This document shows, in pieces, positions 15,291-23,904 of a stretch of 64,000 nt of DNA. Source of the stretch: Flavobacterium undicola (GTDB lineage: Bacteria; Bacteroidota; Bacteroidia; Flavobacteriales; Flavobacteriaceae); assembly GCF_009909155.2 (NCBI RefSeq), contig NZ_JAAAPM020000002.1, positions 1 through 64,000 of the forward strand, given 5' to 3'. Position 1 is the stretch's first letter, and the number at the start of each line of letters is the position of its first letter. The position numbers and the translations under genes were made by a program. Under the pieces are notes generated by a model that searched no databases, was not told where the DNA came from, and was given only the letters and a program-made list of their open reading frames with translations.

Positions 15291-16919
15291 CTAAACCTGA
15301 ATCACACCCAGATTGAATGCTTTTTCAATAGGAGCGTGGTTAGCGGCTTCGATACCCATAGAAATCCATTTTCGGGTATCTAATGGATCGATGATGGCAT
15401 CAGTCCACAAGCGGGAAGCGGCATAATAAGGAGAGGTTTGTTCGTCATAGCGTGCTTTTATTTTGGCAAATAATTCGGCTTCTTTGGCTTCATCAACGAT
15501 TTCTCCTTTGGCTTTCATCGAAGAAGCTTCTATTTGTGCCAATACTTTCGCTGCTTGAGTGCCACCCATAACAGCTAATTCGGCACTTGGCCAGGCTACA
15601 ATTAATCTAGGATCATAGGCTTTGCCACACATGGCGTAGTTACCGGCGCCATAGGAATTCCCAACAATCACGGTAAATTTTGGAACGACTGAGTTACTCA
15701 CAGCATTGACCATTTTAGCGCCGTCTTTGATGATTCCGCCTTGTTCTGACTTAGAACCCACCATAAATCCGGTAACGTCTTGGAGGAAAACCAAAGGGAT
15801 TTTTTTCTGGTTGCAGTTGGCAATAAAACGAGTGGCTTTATCGGCACTATCGGAGTAGATGACACCGCCAAATTGCATTTCACCTTTTTTGGTTTTGATT
15901 ACTTTGCGTTGGTTGGCTACGATTCCCACTGCCCAGCCGTCAATGCGTGCGTACCCCGTGATAATGGTTTGTCCGTAACCGTCTTTGTAGGCTTCAAATT
16001 CAGAATTATCCACCATACGATTGATGATTTCCATCATATCGTATTGTTCGGTGCGGGCTTTTGGCAATAAGCCGTATATTTCTTTTTCGTCTAAGGTTGG
16101 TTTTACAGCTTTGATGCGGTTGAATCCCGCTTTGGTGTAATCCCCAATTTTATCGACGATGTTTTTTATTTTGTCTAAGGCGTCTTTGTCGTCTTTGGCT
16201 TTATAATCAGTCACACCTGAGATTTCGCAATGTGTAGTTGCTCCACCCAGGGTTTCGTTATCTATATTTTCGCCAATGGCCGCTTTTACCAAATAGCTTC
16301 CGGCCAAAAAGATACTCCCCGTTTTGTCAACAATTATGGCTTCGTCACTCATGATAGGCAGATAAGCACCACCGGCAACACAACTACCCATAATAGCCGA
16401 AATTTGGGTAATTCCCATGCTGCTCATAATAGCATTATTTCTAAAAATACGCCCAAAATGTTCTTTGTCCGGGAAAATTTCGTCTTGCAACGGCAAATAA
16501 ACTCCGGCACTGTCTACCAAATAAATAATGGGAATTTTGTTTTCCATCGCGATTTCCTGTGCGCGTAGGTTTTTCTTAGCGGTAATAGGAAACCAGGCAC
16601 CCGCTTTTACAGTAGCATCATTGGCAACAACAATACATTGTTTCCCTTTGATATAACCTATTTTCACCACAACACCTCCCGAAGGACAACCGCCGTGTTC
16701 CTTGTACATTCCTTCTCCTACGAGTGCACCAATTTCAATACTTTCGGCTTTGGTATCCAATAAATAATCGATACGTTCACGAGCAGTCATTTTGCCTTCG
16801 CTATGCAATTTTTGAATGCGTTTTTCGCCTCCTCCTAATTTTATTTTAGAGAATTTTTGTCTCAAATCAGAAAGTAAAAGTTTATTGTGATCTTCGTTTT
16901 TGTTGAAGTTTAAATCCAT
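15291..16919 (-). CDS. Acyl-CoA carboxylase beta (carboxyltransferase) subunit, methylcrotonyl-CoA type
   Basis: 542 residues, full-length biotin-dependent carboxyltransferase of the crotonase fold with two halves: N half about 30-280 (GALVGEGMYKEHGGCPSGG, GSCVAGGAYLP) and C half about 290-520 (QDVTGFMVG, GNSYGAGNYAMCG, WPSAELAVMGG). The KMTARERIDYLLD start is typical. AVMGGTQAAKVL and NSYGAGNYAMCGKAY favour methylcrotonyl-CoA carboxylase (leucine breakdown) over propionyl-CoA carboxylase. No biotin-carboxylase or biotin-carrier subunit is adjacent, so its partner is encoded elsewhere. Confidence 0.9.
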   Translation of the reverse strand: MDLNFNKNEDHNKLLLSDLRQKFSKIKLGGGEKRIQKLHSEGKMTARERIDYLLDTKAESIEIGALVGEGMYKEHGGCPSGGVVVKIGYIKGKQCIVVANDATVKAGAWFPITAKKNLRAQEIAMENKIPIIYLVDSAGVYLPLQDEIFPDKEHFGRIFRNNAIMSSMGITQISAIMGSCVAGGAYLPIMSDEAIIVDKTGSIFLAGSYLVKAAIGENIDNETLGGATTHCEISGVTDYKAKDDKDALDKIKNIVDKIGDYTKAGFNRIKAVKPTLDEKEIYGLLPKARTEQYDMMEIINRMVDNSEFEAYKDGYGQTIITGYARIDGWAVGIVANQRKVIKTKKGEMQFGGVIYSDSADKATRFIANCNQKKIPLVFLQDVTGFMVGSKSEQGGIIKDGAKMVNAVSNSVVPKFTVIVGNSYGAGNYAMCGKAYDPRLIVAWPSAELAVMGGTQAAKVLAQIEASSMKAKGEIVDEAKEAELFAKIKARYDEQTSPYYAASRLWTDAIIDPLDTRKWISMGIEAANHAPIEKAFNLGVIQV

Positions 16920-17042
16920 GGTATTTGTAATTGCAAGAAAATTGATGGCTAAAATACAAAACCATTAATCCATTTTTATAGGAAAAAGAAATATTTTTTA
17001 TGCTTAATACGACAGTTGGGTATTATTTGGAACACGGACCTG

Positions 17043-17143
17043 TCTGCCGACAAGCAGATGAAACAGATTTAGCCAATTAACGCCGATTAAACATTAAAAA
17101 AAACATTGTGAAACTTAGTGTGTCATCCTGAGCTTGTCGAAGG
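17043..17143. repeat. Two short dispersed palindromic motifs
   Basis: TCTGC-N6-GCAGA at 17043-17058, and CCTGAGCTTGTCGAAGG at 17127-17143. The second is the 17-base imperfect palindrome (reverse complement CCTTCGACAAGCTCAGG) that recurs in intergenic DNA of many bacteria. The gene-free stretch 16920-17249 holds these, the lpxD terminator and otherwise simple AT-rich sequence. Confidence 0.6.
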
Positions 17144-17173
17144 ATTTTGAGAAGCTAAGTGTAAGTGAAGATG

Positions 17174-17223
17174 ATAAAAAAAGAACCGCAGATTCACAAA
17201 GTTTTAAATTTGCGAATCTGCGG
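17174..17223 (-). terminator. lpxD terminator
   Basis: A 15-bp stem with one mismatch (17186-17200 against 17209-17223) and, reading on the minus strand, a following TTCTTTTTTT tail (complement of 17176-17185). Confidence 0.85.
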
Positions 17224-17249
17224 TAAAAAAAAATAAAAATAAAAAAAAA

Positions 17250-18248
17250 TTATTTCTTAGAATCGTTAACGAGTCTTTTTAGAATTGCCCATTGTTTTAA
17301 TGCATCACGGGCTTCAACAGCAGGGTAGCCTAACATGGTTTTTCCGGCAGGAATATCACAAGTAACTCCTGAACCAGCACCAACAATAGCACCGTCTCCA
17401 ATAGTAGTATGATCTTTTATCGAAGCACTTCCTCCAATGATAACACCATTTCCTAGAGTTACAGAACCTGCTAAACCGCTGTTTCCAGCCATAATACAAA
17501 ACTTTCCTAGCTTACTGTTGTGTCCTATTTGAACTAAATTGTCAATTTTGCAACCATCACCTAAAACCGTAGAACTGAATTTTCCTCTGTCAATACAACT
17601 GTTTGCACCAATTTCGACATTATTTCCAATGATTACATTTCCAATTTGTGGAATTTTTACCAAGCCTTTTTCAGGACAAGGACGGAATCCAAAACCATCT
17701 GCTCCAATGGTAGCATTAGGATGGATAATACACGCATTACCAATATGACAACGTTCTCTTACTACCGTTCCCGACCAAATTATGGTGTTTTTTCCAATAG
17801 TAGATTCGTCAAGAATAGTCACATTAGGATAAATAGTGCTGTTTTCTCCAATTTTTACATTAGGACCAATATAAGTTCCTGAACCAATTTTTGTTCCCGC
17901 ACCAATACTAGCTGTTTTATCAACAACTGCATTGGGATGAATATCTACAAAAAATTGAGGCAGAGGTGGCGCAAAAAGTTCTAATATTTGCGACATCGCT
18001 AAATCGGCATTTTTTACTTTTATGAAAGCTCTATTCTCGCCTGGTTCAATGGATATATCTTCATTAACAACTGCAACACTGGCTTTAGATGTAGCCCAAA
18101 GTTTTTCGTATTTTTTGTTTCCAATAAAAGAAATTTCAGAATCAGAAGCAGCTTCAAGTTGCTCAGCAGCAGTGATTTTTTGCGATGTATTGCCAGAAAT
18201 AACGCCTTTAAGGACCTCGTTTATTTCTTGTATAGAATAGGATTTCAT
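17250..18248 (-). CDS. lpxD: UDP-3-O-(3-hydroxyacyl)glucosamine N-acyltransferase
   Basis: 332 residues from the ATG at 18248 (MKSYSIQEINEVL; a longer reading to 18284 adds a non-conserved tail). LpxD adds the N-linked hydroxyacyl chain of lipid A. The N-terminal uridine-binding domain (1-95) is followed by a long left-handed beta-helix of hexapeptide repeats (about 98-300), with the catalytic-region VQIGHNSKLG and MAGNSGLAGS. It stands alone, not beside lpxA/lpxC/fabZ, so it could be a second LpxD-like paralogue in the genome; that needs the rest of the genome. Confidence 0.9.
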   Translation of the reverse strand: MKSYSIQEINEVLKGVISGNTSQKITAAEQLEAASDSEISFIGNKKYEKLWATSKASVAVVNEDISIEPGENRAFIKVKNADLAMSQILELFAPPLPQFFVDIHPNAVVDKTASIGAGTKIGSGTYIGPNVKIGENSTIYPNVTILDESTIGKNTIIWSGTVVRERCHIGNACIIHPNATIGADGFGFRPCPEKGLVKIPQIGNVIIGNNVEIGANSCIDRGKFSSTVLGDGCKIDNLVQIGHNSKLGKFCIMAGNSGLAGSVTLGNGVIIGGSASIKDHTTIGDGAIVGAGSGVTCDIPAGKTMLGYPAVEARDALKQWAILKRLVNDSKK

Positions 18249-18434
18249 ATAGTGGTTATAAGTTAGTTCTAATAGAGGGCTCAAATAAAGTGATTCTATA
18301 GAGATAATCCTAATATTTTAAGAATAGTGGACTGAAGATTTAACACAGACTTTTTTTTAAGAGTCATTTGTATTCTTTTTTTAACTAATTGACGTTTTTA
18401 TTACACCCAATAGCTAGTATGAAGAAGTCTATAA

Positions 18435-18470
18435 AACAATAAAACTACCTGAAAAAGTAGTTTTATTGTT
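18435..18470. terminator. Hairpin at the 3' end of the YhcH-family gene
   Basis: A 14-bp perfect stem (AACAATAAAACTAC at 18435-18448 with GTAGTTTTATTGTT at 18457-18470) and an 8-base loop, 17 bases beyond the stop at 18488. The stem itself contains the U-rich run. Confidence 0.7.
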
Positions 18471-18487
18471 CTTACGATGTTGTGGTT

Positions 18488-18937
18488 TTATATTTTAACC
18501 TTGATAACGATTTTTTTAATTTTCCCATTGCTAATCATAGCTGCATGAACATCTTCAGGAAACAAGATGGTGAATTGTTTCGGATTTAACTCAAAAAACA
18601 TATCGGGTTGGTCAAAGAAAAAACGAACGTCTTTTTCGTCACTATAGTCACCATTTGGGCTCACACATTTTTCTCTAGGTTTCCAGGCATAAGTTTCTGG
18701 TCCCGCCACACAAACCTGTATGTCGATATTTTTATCATGACATTCAAAATGAACTAAACTTTGTTCTTTTGAATTTCCATTTCCAGAATTAACGATAATT
18801 TTTAAATCATCTGAATATTGGGTTACGCCATCAGCCAGATTAGCTAAGTCGTTTTCATTTAAAAATTGAAATGCCTTTTCGAATGCAGGGTGTAAACCAT
18901 AGTATTTCGCAGCATTATTTAATGAATCTACAATCAT
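18488..18937 (-). CDS. YhcH/YjgK/YiaL family protein
   Basis: 149 residues, a cupin-like fold protein of the family that includes EbgC and NanQ, implicated in sugar-anomer or sialic-acid handling. Conserved features: VHFECHDKNIDIQV with paired His residues (about 63-76), GPETYAWKP, and FPEDVHAAM (about 127-135) carrying the Glu/His metal-ligand pair. Its own transcript ends at the hairpin described above. No sugar-catabolic neighbour to define the substrate. Confidence 0.88.
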   Translation of the reverse strand: MIVDSLNNAAKYYGLHPAFEKAFQFLNENDLANLADGVTQYSDDLKIIVNSGNGNSKEQSLVHFECHDKNIDIQVCVAGPETYAWKPREKCVSPNGDYSDEKDVRFFFDQPDMFFELNPKQFTILFPEDVHAAMISNGKIKKIVIKVKI

Positions 18938-19129
18938 TTTAAAGTTGTTTTAATTTTATTGGTAAAAGTATAATTGCTTTTTTTGAAACAAAAAATAAAA
19001 GTACATTTTTAAATTTAATAGCCTAATGAAATTTGTATAAAAAAGGTTCTCGATACATTTTTGTTTTACTACACAAAAAAACACTACCATTGACGTTTTT
19101 ATTAAAAGTGAAAAATTAGATTTACTAAT

Positions 19130-19390
19130 TTTCTTTTTTGCTTGATCAAAAAAGAAACAAAAAAATATTCATGCGTTCTTATTGTTTTTCGGTATTCATG
19201 AATCTTCGATTTCAAGTCTTACGCTTCCTCGTCGGTCAAATTAGTTTTCGAATTAGCTTCGCTCTGTTCGCCTTTGGCTCGAGTCTAAAAGAAAATAACT
19301 CTCCGCCGCGGCGGATCAAACAGATTTTCTTTTTACGCATTCTTCAAACATTTGACAGTCGACTGCGGAAGCTAAGGACGGTTGAGTCAC
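19130..19390. repeat. Large palindrome-rich intergenic element, family C
   Basis: Starts with TTTCTTTTTT-GCTTGATC-AAAAAAGAAA (arms 19130-19139 and 19148-19157) and contains the perfect 14-bp palindrome TCCGCCGCGGCGGA at 19302-19315, then a GC-rich tail. An 86-codon ORF (19138-19398) runs through it, but its protein is low in acidic residues and tracks the palindromes, so I do not call a gene. The remainder of the 571-base gap 18938-19508 is AT-rich with only a TACATTTG box at 19422-19429 as a possible promoter part. Confidence 0.65.
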
Positions 19391-19508
19391 GGAAATAGCA
19401 GCATTTTGAATTAGAGTTTTGTACATTTGTTCTTATTCGAAATGGAATAAAACTTTATTTTTGAAGAAATTATATCCGTTATAAAGCTTAAACAAATAAA
19501 AACTACAG

Positions 19509-20168
19509 ATGACTCATTTTCTTAAAACGATTACACTATTGCTTTTTTTAGTTGTATTTGTATCCTGTAAATCACAAAGTTCAGTAGCTGTTGCTAAGAA
19601 AGAAAATGCTGTAGTGCTTGATGATACTACCTTTGTAAATCTAAAAAACTACAGTTCTGATTTTGTGTATGACATGAAATATGCCACCGATGACAATTTC
19701 CTGAAAGCTAAAGTTTATGATTGTGCCGAATGCTACCTGCGATTAAAAACTGTTAAAGCTTTAGTTGTAGCGAATCAGGAATTTATAAAAAAAGGCTACC
19801 GAATTAAGCTTTTCGATTGTTATCGTCCGTTAGATATTCAAAAAAAGATGTGGGCAATAGTTTCTAATCCAGAATATGTGGCTGATCCTGCCAAAGGTTC
19901 CATTCATAATCGGGGAGGAGCAGTAGATATTACATTGGTAAACAAAAGAGGAAGAGAATTAGATATGGGAACTAAATTTGATTTTTTCGGAATCGAAGCC
20001 AGTCATGCCTATGAAAATCTATCTCAAAAAGTAAAAGATAATCGAATTCTACTTAAAAGTATTATGATAGAAAACGGCTTTAATTCTTTTGATTCAGAAT
20101 GGTGGCATTATAATTTGAAATCGGCTTTGACGGATAAGGTTGCCAATGAAAAATGGAAGTGTAATTAG
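19509..20168 (+). CDS. D-alanyl-D-alanine dipeptidase, VanX-like lipoprotein (M15D)
   Basis: 219 residues with lipobox VSC (Cys20), so probably membrane-anchored in the envelope. Zinc and catalytic residues of VanX/DdpX are all visible: SIHNRGGAVD (His133, Asp140), EWWH (Glu197, His200), and Arg106 in DCYRP. It releases or recycles D-Ala-D-Ala from peptidoglycan turnover. No vanA/vanH-type genes are near, so this is not evidence of glycopeptide resistance. Confidence 0.9.
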   Translation: MTHFLKTITLLLFLVVFVSCKSQSSVAVAKKENAVVLDDTTFVNLKNYSSDFVYDMKYATDDNFLKAKVYDCAECYLRLKTVKALVVANQEFIKKGYRIKLFDCYRPLDIQKKMWAIVSNPEYVADPAKGSIHNRGGAVDITLVNKRGRELDMGTKFDFFGIEASHAYENLSQKVKDNRILLKSIMIENGFNSFDSEWWHYNLKSALTDKVANEKWKCN

Positions 20169-20210
20169 TTCTGATGCCATAATTCTCAGATTAAATTCTT
20201 TGAATAAAAT

Positions 20211-20355
20211 AGCTCGCTCCGCTGGAGCTTTTTTTGACAATCCATTTTTTCTACAAACAGTATTTCCCGACGGGACTAAAACAGCTCCGTTAGGAGCGAA
20301 ATGTTTGTAGAAGACGGTGATTATTAGTTAAAATAAAGCTCCAGCGGAGCGACCT
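20211..20355. repeat. Nested inverted-repeat element, family D
   Basis: Three tiers of symmetry: outer arms CGCTCCGCTGGAGCTTT (20215-20231) and its perfect complement (20335-20351); middle arms CTACAAACA (20251-20259) and TGTTTGTAG (20302-20310); inner hairpins CCCG-A-CGGG (20266-20274) and GCTCC-GTTA-GGAGC (20284-20297). No ORF. It lies in the gene-free stretch 20169-20516, which otherwise holds only the terminator at 20422. Confidence 0.8.
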
Positions 20356-20421
20356 ATCATTAAACGCTATAAATATTGGGTTAAGGCTTATTTTTTAAGG
20401 GACAATAATGTTTTAATATAA

Positions 20422-20481
20422 AAAAAGTCAACACTTTCAGTTTATTAGAGACTAATTAAACTTTGAAAGTGTTGACTTTTT
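20422..20481. terminator. Bidirectional terminator between the dipeptidase and the leftward operon
   Basis: An 18-bp perfect inverted repeat (AAAAAGTCAACACTTTCA at 20422-20439, complement at 20464-20481), with A and T runs on the outer sides. Confidence 0.85.
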
Positions 20482-20516
20482 ATGATAAATCAAATAAAAA
20501 ACAGTCGACTATTGGT

Positions 20517-21086
20517 TTAGTTTTCGATGCATTTTAAATTATTGATAAAATAAGTTTCCGGTTGATAGGTTTTTCCAGTTAATTCCGAAACCAGTTGTTT
20601 TTTGATAATATAATCTTCGGTATCCGATAAATATTTTATTCGCATTAATGAAAGTGGGGAACTTTTTAAGTCTTCCAATGTGCCTTTCATGAACATGAAG
20701 TTTCCAACAATTACGCGGTTATCAAACCCTTTTTCGTCTCTGATCATGCTACCACAATATTCCAGAGTAGTATGCACCAGAGTGATTACTTTTCCGTTGT
20801 TTAGCTGTAAATATAATTTAGAGTTTTTATCAAAACAATTGGCTTTAATAAAACCTTTACTTTTTTGGATGAGTTGTACATTAAGCGTTGGTAGACCATC
20901 AGTCATAGACAAAGTGTAAAAAATATAGCTGGATGTACCTGCAAAAATTTTCTCAGAAATAAGATATTCCTTGGTTATTTTATAAGTTCCAATAGAATCA
21001 GTTACGTTAGTGGCATAGTCGCAAGAAGTTTGCGCAAAAGTAGATAGGGATAATAAGAATAAGGCAGTAAGTAATAGTTTTTTCAT
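20517..21086 (-). CDS. Secreted protein of unknown function
   Basis: 189 residues with a clear signal peptide (MKKLLLTALFLLSLSTFAQ). The mature part is beta-rich with cysteines at about 22, 84, 111 and 186 that could form disulfides. No recognised family. It is the last gene of the tsaD operon, starting one base after the methyltransferase gene ends; the bidirectional hairpin follows. Confidence 0.75.
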   Translation of the reverse strand: MKKLLLTALFLLSLSTFAQTSCDYATNVTDSIGTYKITKEYLISEKIFAGTSSYIFYTLSMTDGLPTLNVQLIQKSKGFIKANCFDKNSKLYLQLNNGKVITLVHTTLEYCGSMIRDEKGFDNRVIVGNFMFMKGTLEDLKSSPLSLMRIKYLSDTEDYIIKKQLVSELTGKTYQPETYFINNLKCIEN

Positions 21087-21087
21087 T

Positions 21088-22269
21088 TTAGTTTATTTTG
21101 GCGCAAATTAATACTATTTTATTATTATTTACATCAGTAGTGAAAAAAGTATAAAGATTTCCTCCTTCTTTTATTTTCCATTTTTTCCGGATGTTTTCAA
21201 CTGTTGCAGGGAAATTCCGAGTAGTTATATTGGCTTGTTTTCCACTTAAAAAGTTTTTCATTTCGATTTTGTTGTACGGAAAAGCAGCTTTGATTTCGAA
21301 AATTCTACCCGGAAACGATAGGATTTCATCAGCGGTGTACAAATGCGAATGTTTGTGAAGTTTACTAATATTATAATTTACGGATACTTCGTCAAATCCG
21401 CCCGATTTCATGATGGCACTATTGGGTTCGTACAAATATTTTTTAGGTAAACTATAATCAGGAAATACCGATTCTTGATTCATTAAAAATTCAAAAGTAT
21501 CAATAACACCTTTGTTGATGTTGACTGTTTTCAAAGTGATTTCGCCCGCATAATCTTTGTGCAATTCCCATAGAAGCTCTTTTACTTCGTTTTCCAGAGC
21601 TACAATATGAATGGATTTTACGTTTTTCAGTTCGGATAATCCTGCCGAAAGATCTAATAAAGGAGCGGTTTTGATTAAGATAGCATCCGAATTTTCGAAA
21701 TAAAAATTTAGATTTTCGGGAACATTAGGCAAACAATCTTTGAGCATAAAAACTTTACCTTTGGCATCATTTCGTCTCGAAGGATCAATGTAAATCCAAT
21801 CCCATTTTCGGTGGAGTGTTTTTAAGGTTTCAAAGCTGTCACCAGCATGGCATTCGATATTTTTAATATTCAGCTGTTCGAAATTGTGTTTTACAATTTC
21901 AGATAGTTCAGGATTAATTTCGCAATGGACTACCGATTTGATTTTGGCAGCAAAAAAAGAATCATCCACGCCAAAACCGCCAGTGAGATCGATTAAGGAT
22001 TCTCCAGAAAGAATGCTGGTTTTGTATAAAGCCGTTGGTTCGGAAGAGGTTTGTTCGACCGAAATTTTACTGGGATAAATAATATTTCTAGTGTTAAACC
22101 AAGTAGGTAATTTGTCTTTAGCTTTTGTTTTCGCTTCAATTTGATTCAAAATCCGAATCCATTCGATATCAGGAAATGGATTTTTTTGGAGGGCTAATTT
22201 CGAAATGGAGTTCCCTATTTGGTTTTCAATAAATTCTTGAATTTGGGGTTGTAAAATTGTAAAATCCAA
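21088..22269 (-). CDS. SAM-dependent methyltransferase with THUMP-like C-terminal domain
   Basis: 393 residues. The Rossmann methyltransferase core is at about 70-230: SAM-binding DLTGGFGVDD (94-103), acidic HCEINPE, and YIDPSRR, the catalytic-loop equivalent. The C-terminal 130 residues look like the THUMP-like domain of this family (FPGRIFEIKAAFPYNK). The family is assumed to act on RNA; substrate unproven. It sits in an operon with RsmE, a TrmH-type enzyme and TsaD, three RNA-modification genes, which supports that. Confidence 0.85.
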   Translation of the reverse strand: MDFTILQPQIQEFIENQIGNSISKLALQKNPFPDIEWIRILNQIEAKTKAKDKLPTWFNTRNIIYPSKISVEQTSSEPTALYKTSILSGESLIDLTGGFGVDDSFFAAKIKSVVHCEINPELSEIVKHNFEQLNIKNIECHAGDSFETLKTLHRKWDWIYIDPSRRNDAKGKVFMLKDCLPNVPENLNFYFENSDAILIKTAPLLDLSAGLSELKNVKSIHIVALENEVKELLWELHKDYAGEITLKTVNINKGVIDTFEFLMNQESVFPDYSLPKKYLYEPNSAIMKSGGFDEVSVNYNISKLHKHSHLYTADEILSFPGRIFEIKAAFPYNKIEMKNFLSGKQANITTRNFPATVENIRKKWKIKEGGNLYTFFTTDVNNNKIVLICAKIN

Positions 22270-22271
22270 AC

Positions 22272-23363
22272 CTAAATATCTTTAGTTAGCAATTGAATGA
22301 TTTTGTTTTCTGGAAGGAATTCTTTTCCTATCACTTTCAGAATTGTGTACAACGGAACAGCAATAATCATCCCTAATATTCCCGAAAGAAAGCCCGCAAT
22401 TAAAATTACAAGAAAGATTTCCAAAGGATGAGAACTGACACTTTTTGAGAAAATAACGGGTTGCGAAACATTATTGTCTACAATTTGAACAATCCAAAAA
22501 CCGATTAATACATAAATAGTTGTAGGTAAAATTTCAGATTGGAAGTCATTTCCTAAGTTACTCAACATGGTCAATAAAGCCGCCAATACAGAAGCAATCA
22601 ATGGACCGATGTAAGGAATGATATTCAATACGGCGCATAAAAAAGCAATAATAAGTGCATTGGGAATTCCAAAAATGATTAAAACAATCAGATATAAAAC
22701 GAATACAATAAACAATTGCAATAATAATCCAATGAAATAACGGGAAAGTAAATCGTTGATTTTTTCGAAAGAGTTTAAAAATTGCTCTTCATAACTATCC
22801 GGGATTAGTTTTTTAGCTCCACGTAAAAAGAGTACTCTGTCTTTTAAAAAGAAAAAAGTAATAAATAATACCGAACCTAAGCCCACACCAAGGCTACTAA
22901 TTGTTCCTAAAATGCTATTCAAAAAATCAGGGATAAAAGTAAAGTTGATCTTTGAGGAAATATTAGCTTCTTTTAATACTTTGGAAGAATCTATATTATG
23001 AGAATCTAGAAAGACCTTGATTTGGTTCACTAATTCGGTAATGTTTTTTTCTATTGCAGCGGTATTAAGCAGCGATAAATTTTGTCCTTGCGAAGAAACC
23101 AAAGGAACAAACATCAAAATAAATCCAAGAATAATCAATACAAAAATAAATATTGTAGTTACTGTAGCGAGGATATGGCTGAATTTTAATCGCTTTTTAA
23201 AGAAATTTAAAATAGGTTTTCCAATCATAGTAAGAATCATTGAAACTACCAAATAAGTTAGAACTGTGCTGATTTGATATAGAAAAAGCGAAATTAAACC
23301 GACAATAACTACGGTTAGTAAAGCGCGAAGGATTCCGTTGGATATCGTTTTTGATGTAATCAT
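22272..23363 (-). CDS. AI-2E family transporter
   Basis: 363 residues, polytopic inner-membrane protein with about eight helices in the family pattern: a pair near 11-50, one near 63-86, a soluble segment with SLGVGLGSVLF, then the C-terminal bundle with NIIPYIGPLIAS and VSSHPLEIFLVIL. The family (PerM/TqsA) includes exporters of AI-2 and other small molecules or ions, so the name does not fix the substrate. It lies two bases upstream of the methyltransferase gene. Confidence 0.9.
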   Translation of the reverse strand: MITSKTISNGILRALLTVVIVGLISLFLYQISTVLTYLVVSMILTMIGKPILNFFKKRLKFSHILATVTTIFIFVLIILGFILMFVPLVSSQGQNLSLLNTAAIEKNITELVNQIKVFLDSHNIDSSKVLKEANISSKINFTFIPDFLNSILGTISSLGVGLGSVLFITFFFLKDRVLFLRGAKKLIPDSYEEQFLNSFEKINDLLSRYFIGLLLQLFIVFVLYLIVLIIFGIPNALIIAFLCAVLNIIPYIGPLIASVLAALLTMLSNLGNDFQSEILPTTIYVLIGFWIVQIVDNNVSQPVIFSKSVSSHPLEIFLVILIAGFLSGILGMIIAVPLYTILKVIGKEFLPENKIIQLLTKDI

Positions 23364-23395
23364 AGCAGTGTTTTAGTTTATAAAGATAAAGAAAC

Positions 23396-23899
23396 TCAAA
23401 TCATTTTTGAAGTAAATTCATAAAGCGCAATGCTTGCAGCCTGAACTACATTCATACTGCTGTTTTGACCAAACATGTTGATGTGTACAATTTGGTTTGA
23501 AATTGCCAAAAGAGCTTCGTTTACGCCATTGATTTCGCTTCCAATTACAAGTGCTATTTTTTTATTGGAAGGTAATACAACTTCTTTTAATGCTTTGCTG
23601 GTTGCAGCTATTTCTAACGAAATTATTTCATAATTATTCTCTTGTAAGTAATTAATCAAAACGTCGTTTTCTTCAATTACGGTATAAGGAACATGTAAAT
23701 GGGTACTTCTGGACGTTTTATTTATTTTTCGGGGATTTAGAGGGATGTCTTTTCCTAAGAAAATAATTTTCTCAATTCCGAAAGCTTCTCCAATTCTGAA
23801 AAGCGAACCAATGTTTTGTTGGAAATAGATATTGTCACAAACGAGCGTAATAGGAAACTGCGTTTGTTTAAACTGATTTTCTTCGTGTTTTAGTTGCAC
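23396..23899 (-). CDS. TrmH (SpoU)-family RNA 2'-O-methyltransferase
   Basis: 167 residues, a SPOUT knotted methyltransferase. Motif 1 is NIGSLFRIGEAFG (29-41), motif 2 IGSEINGV, motif 3 NMFGQNSSMNVVQAAS (about 141-156). Single-domain length fits TrmL/TrmH-like enzymes that methylate a tRNA ribose; the exact position cannot be read. Five bases separate it from the DUF4159 gene. Confidence 0.88.
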   Translation of the reverse strand: MQLKHEENQFKQTQFPITLVCDNIYFQQNIGSLFRIGEAFGIEKIIFLGKDIPLNPRKINKTSRSTHLHVPYTVIEENDVLINYLQENNYEIISLEIAATSKALKEVVLPSNKKIALVIGSEINGVNEALLAISNQIVHINMFGQNSSMNVVQAASIALYEFTSKMI

Positions 23900-23904
23900 T
23901 TGAA

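Noticed and set aside
19138..19398. 86-codon ORF
   Set aside because: Runs through palindromic repeat DNA and has an odd, almost acid-free composition with no family resemblance.
19509..20168. Vancomycin-resistance determinant
   Set aside because: A lone VanX-like dipeptidase without vanA/vanH is a normal peptidoglycan-recycling enzyme.
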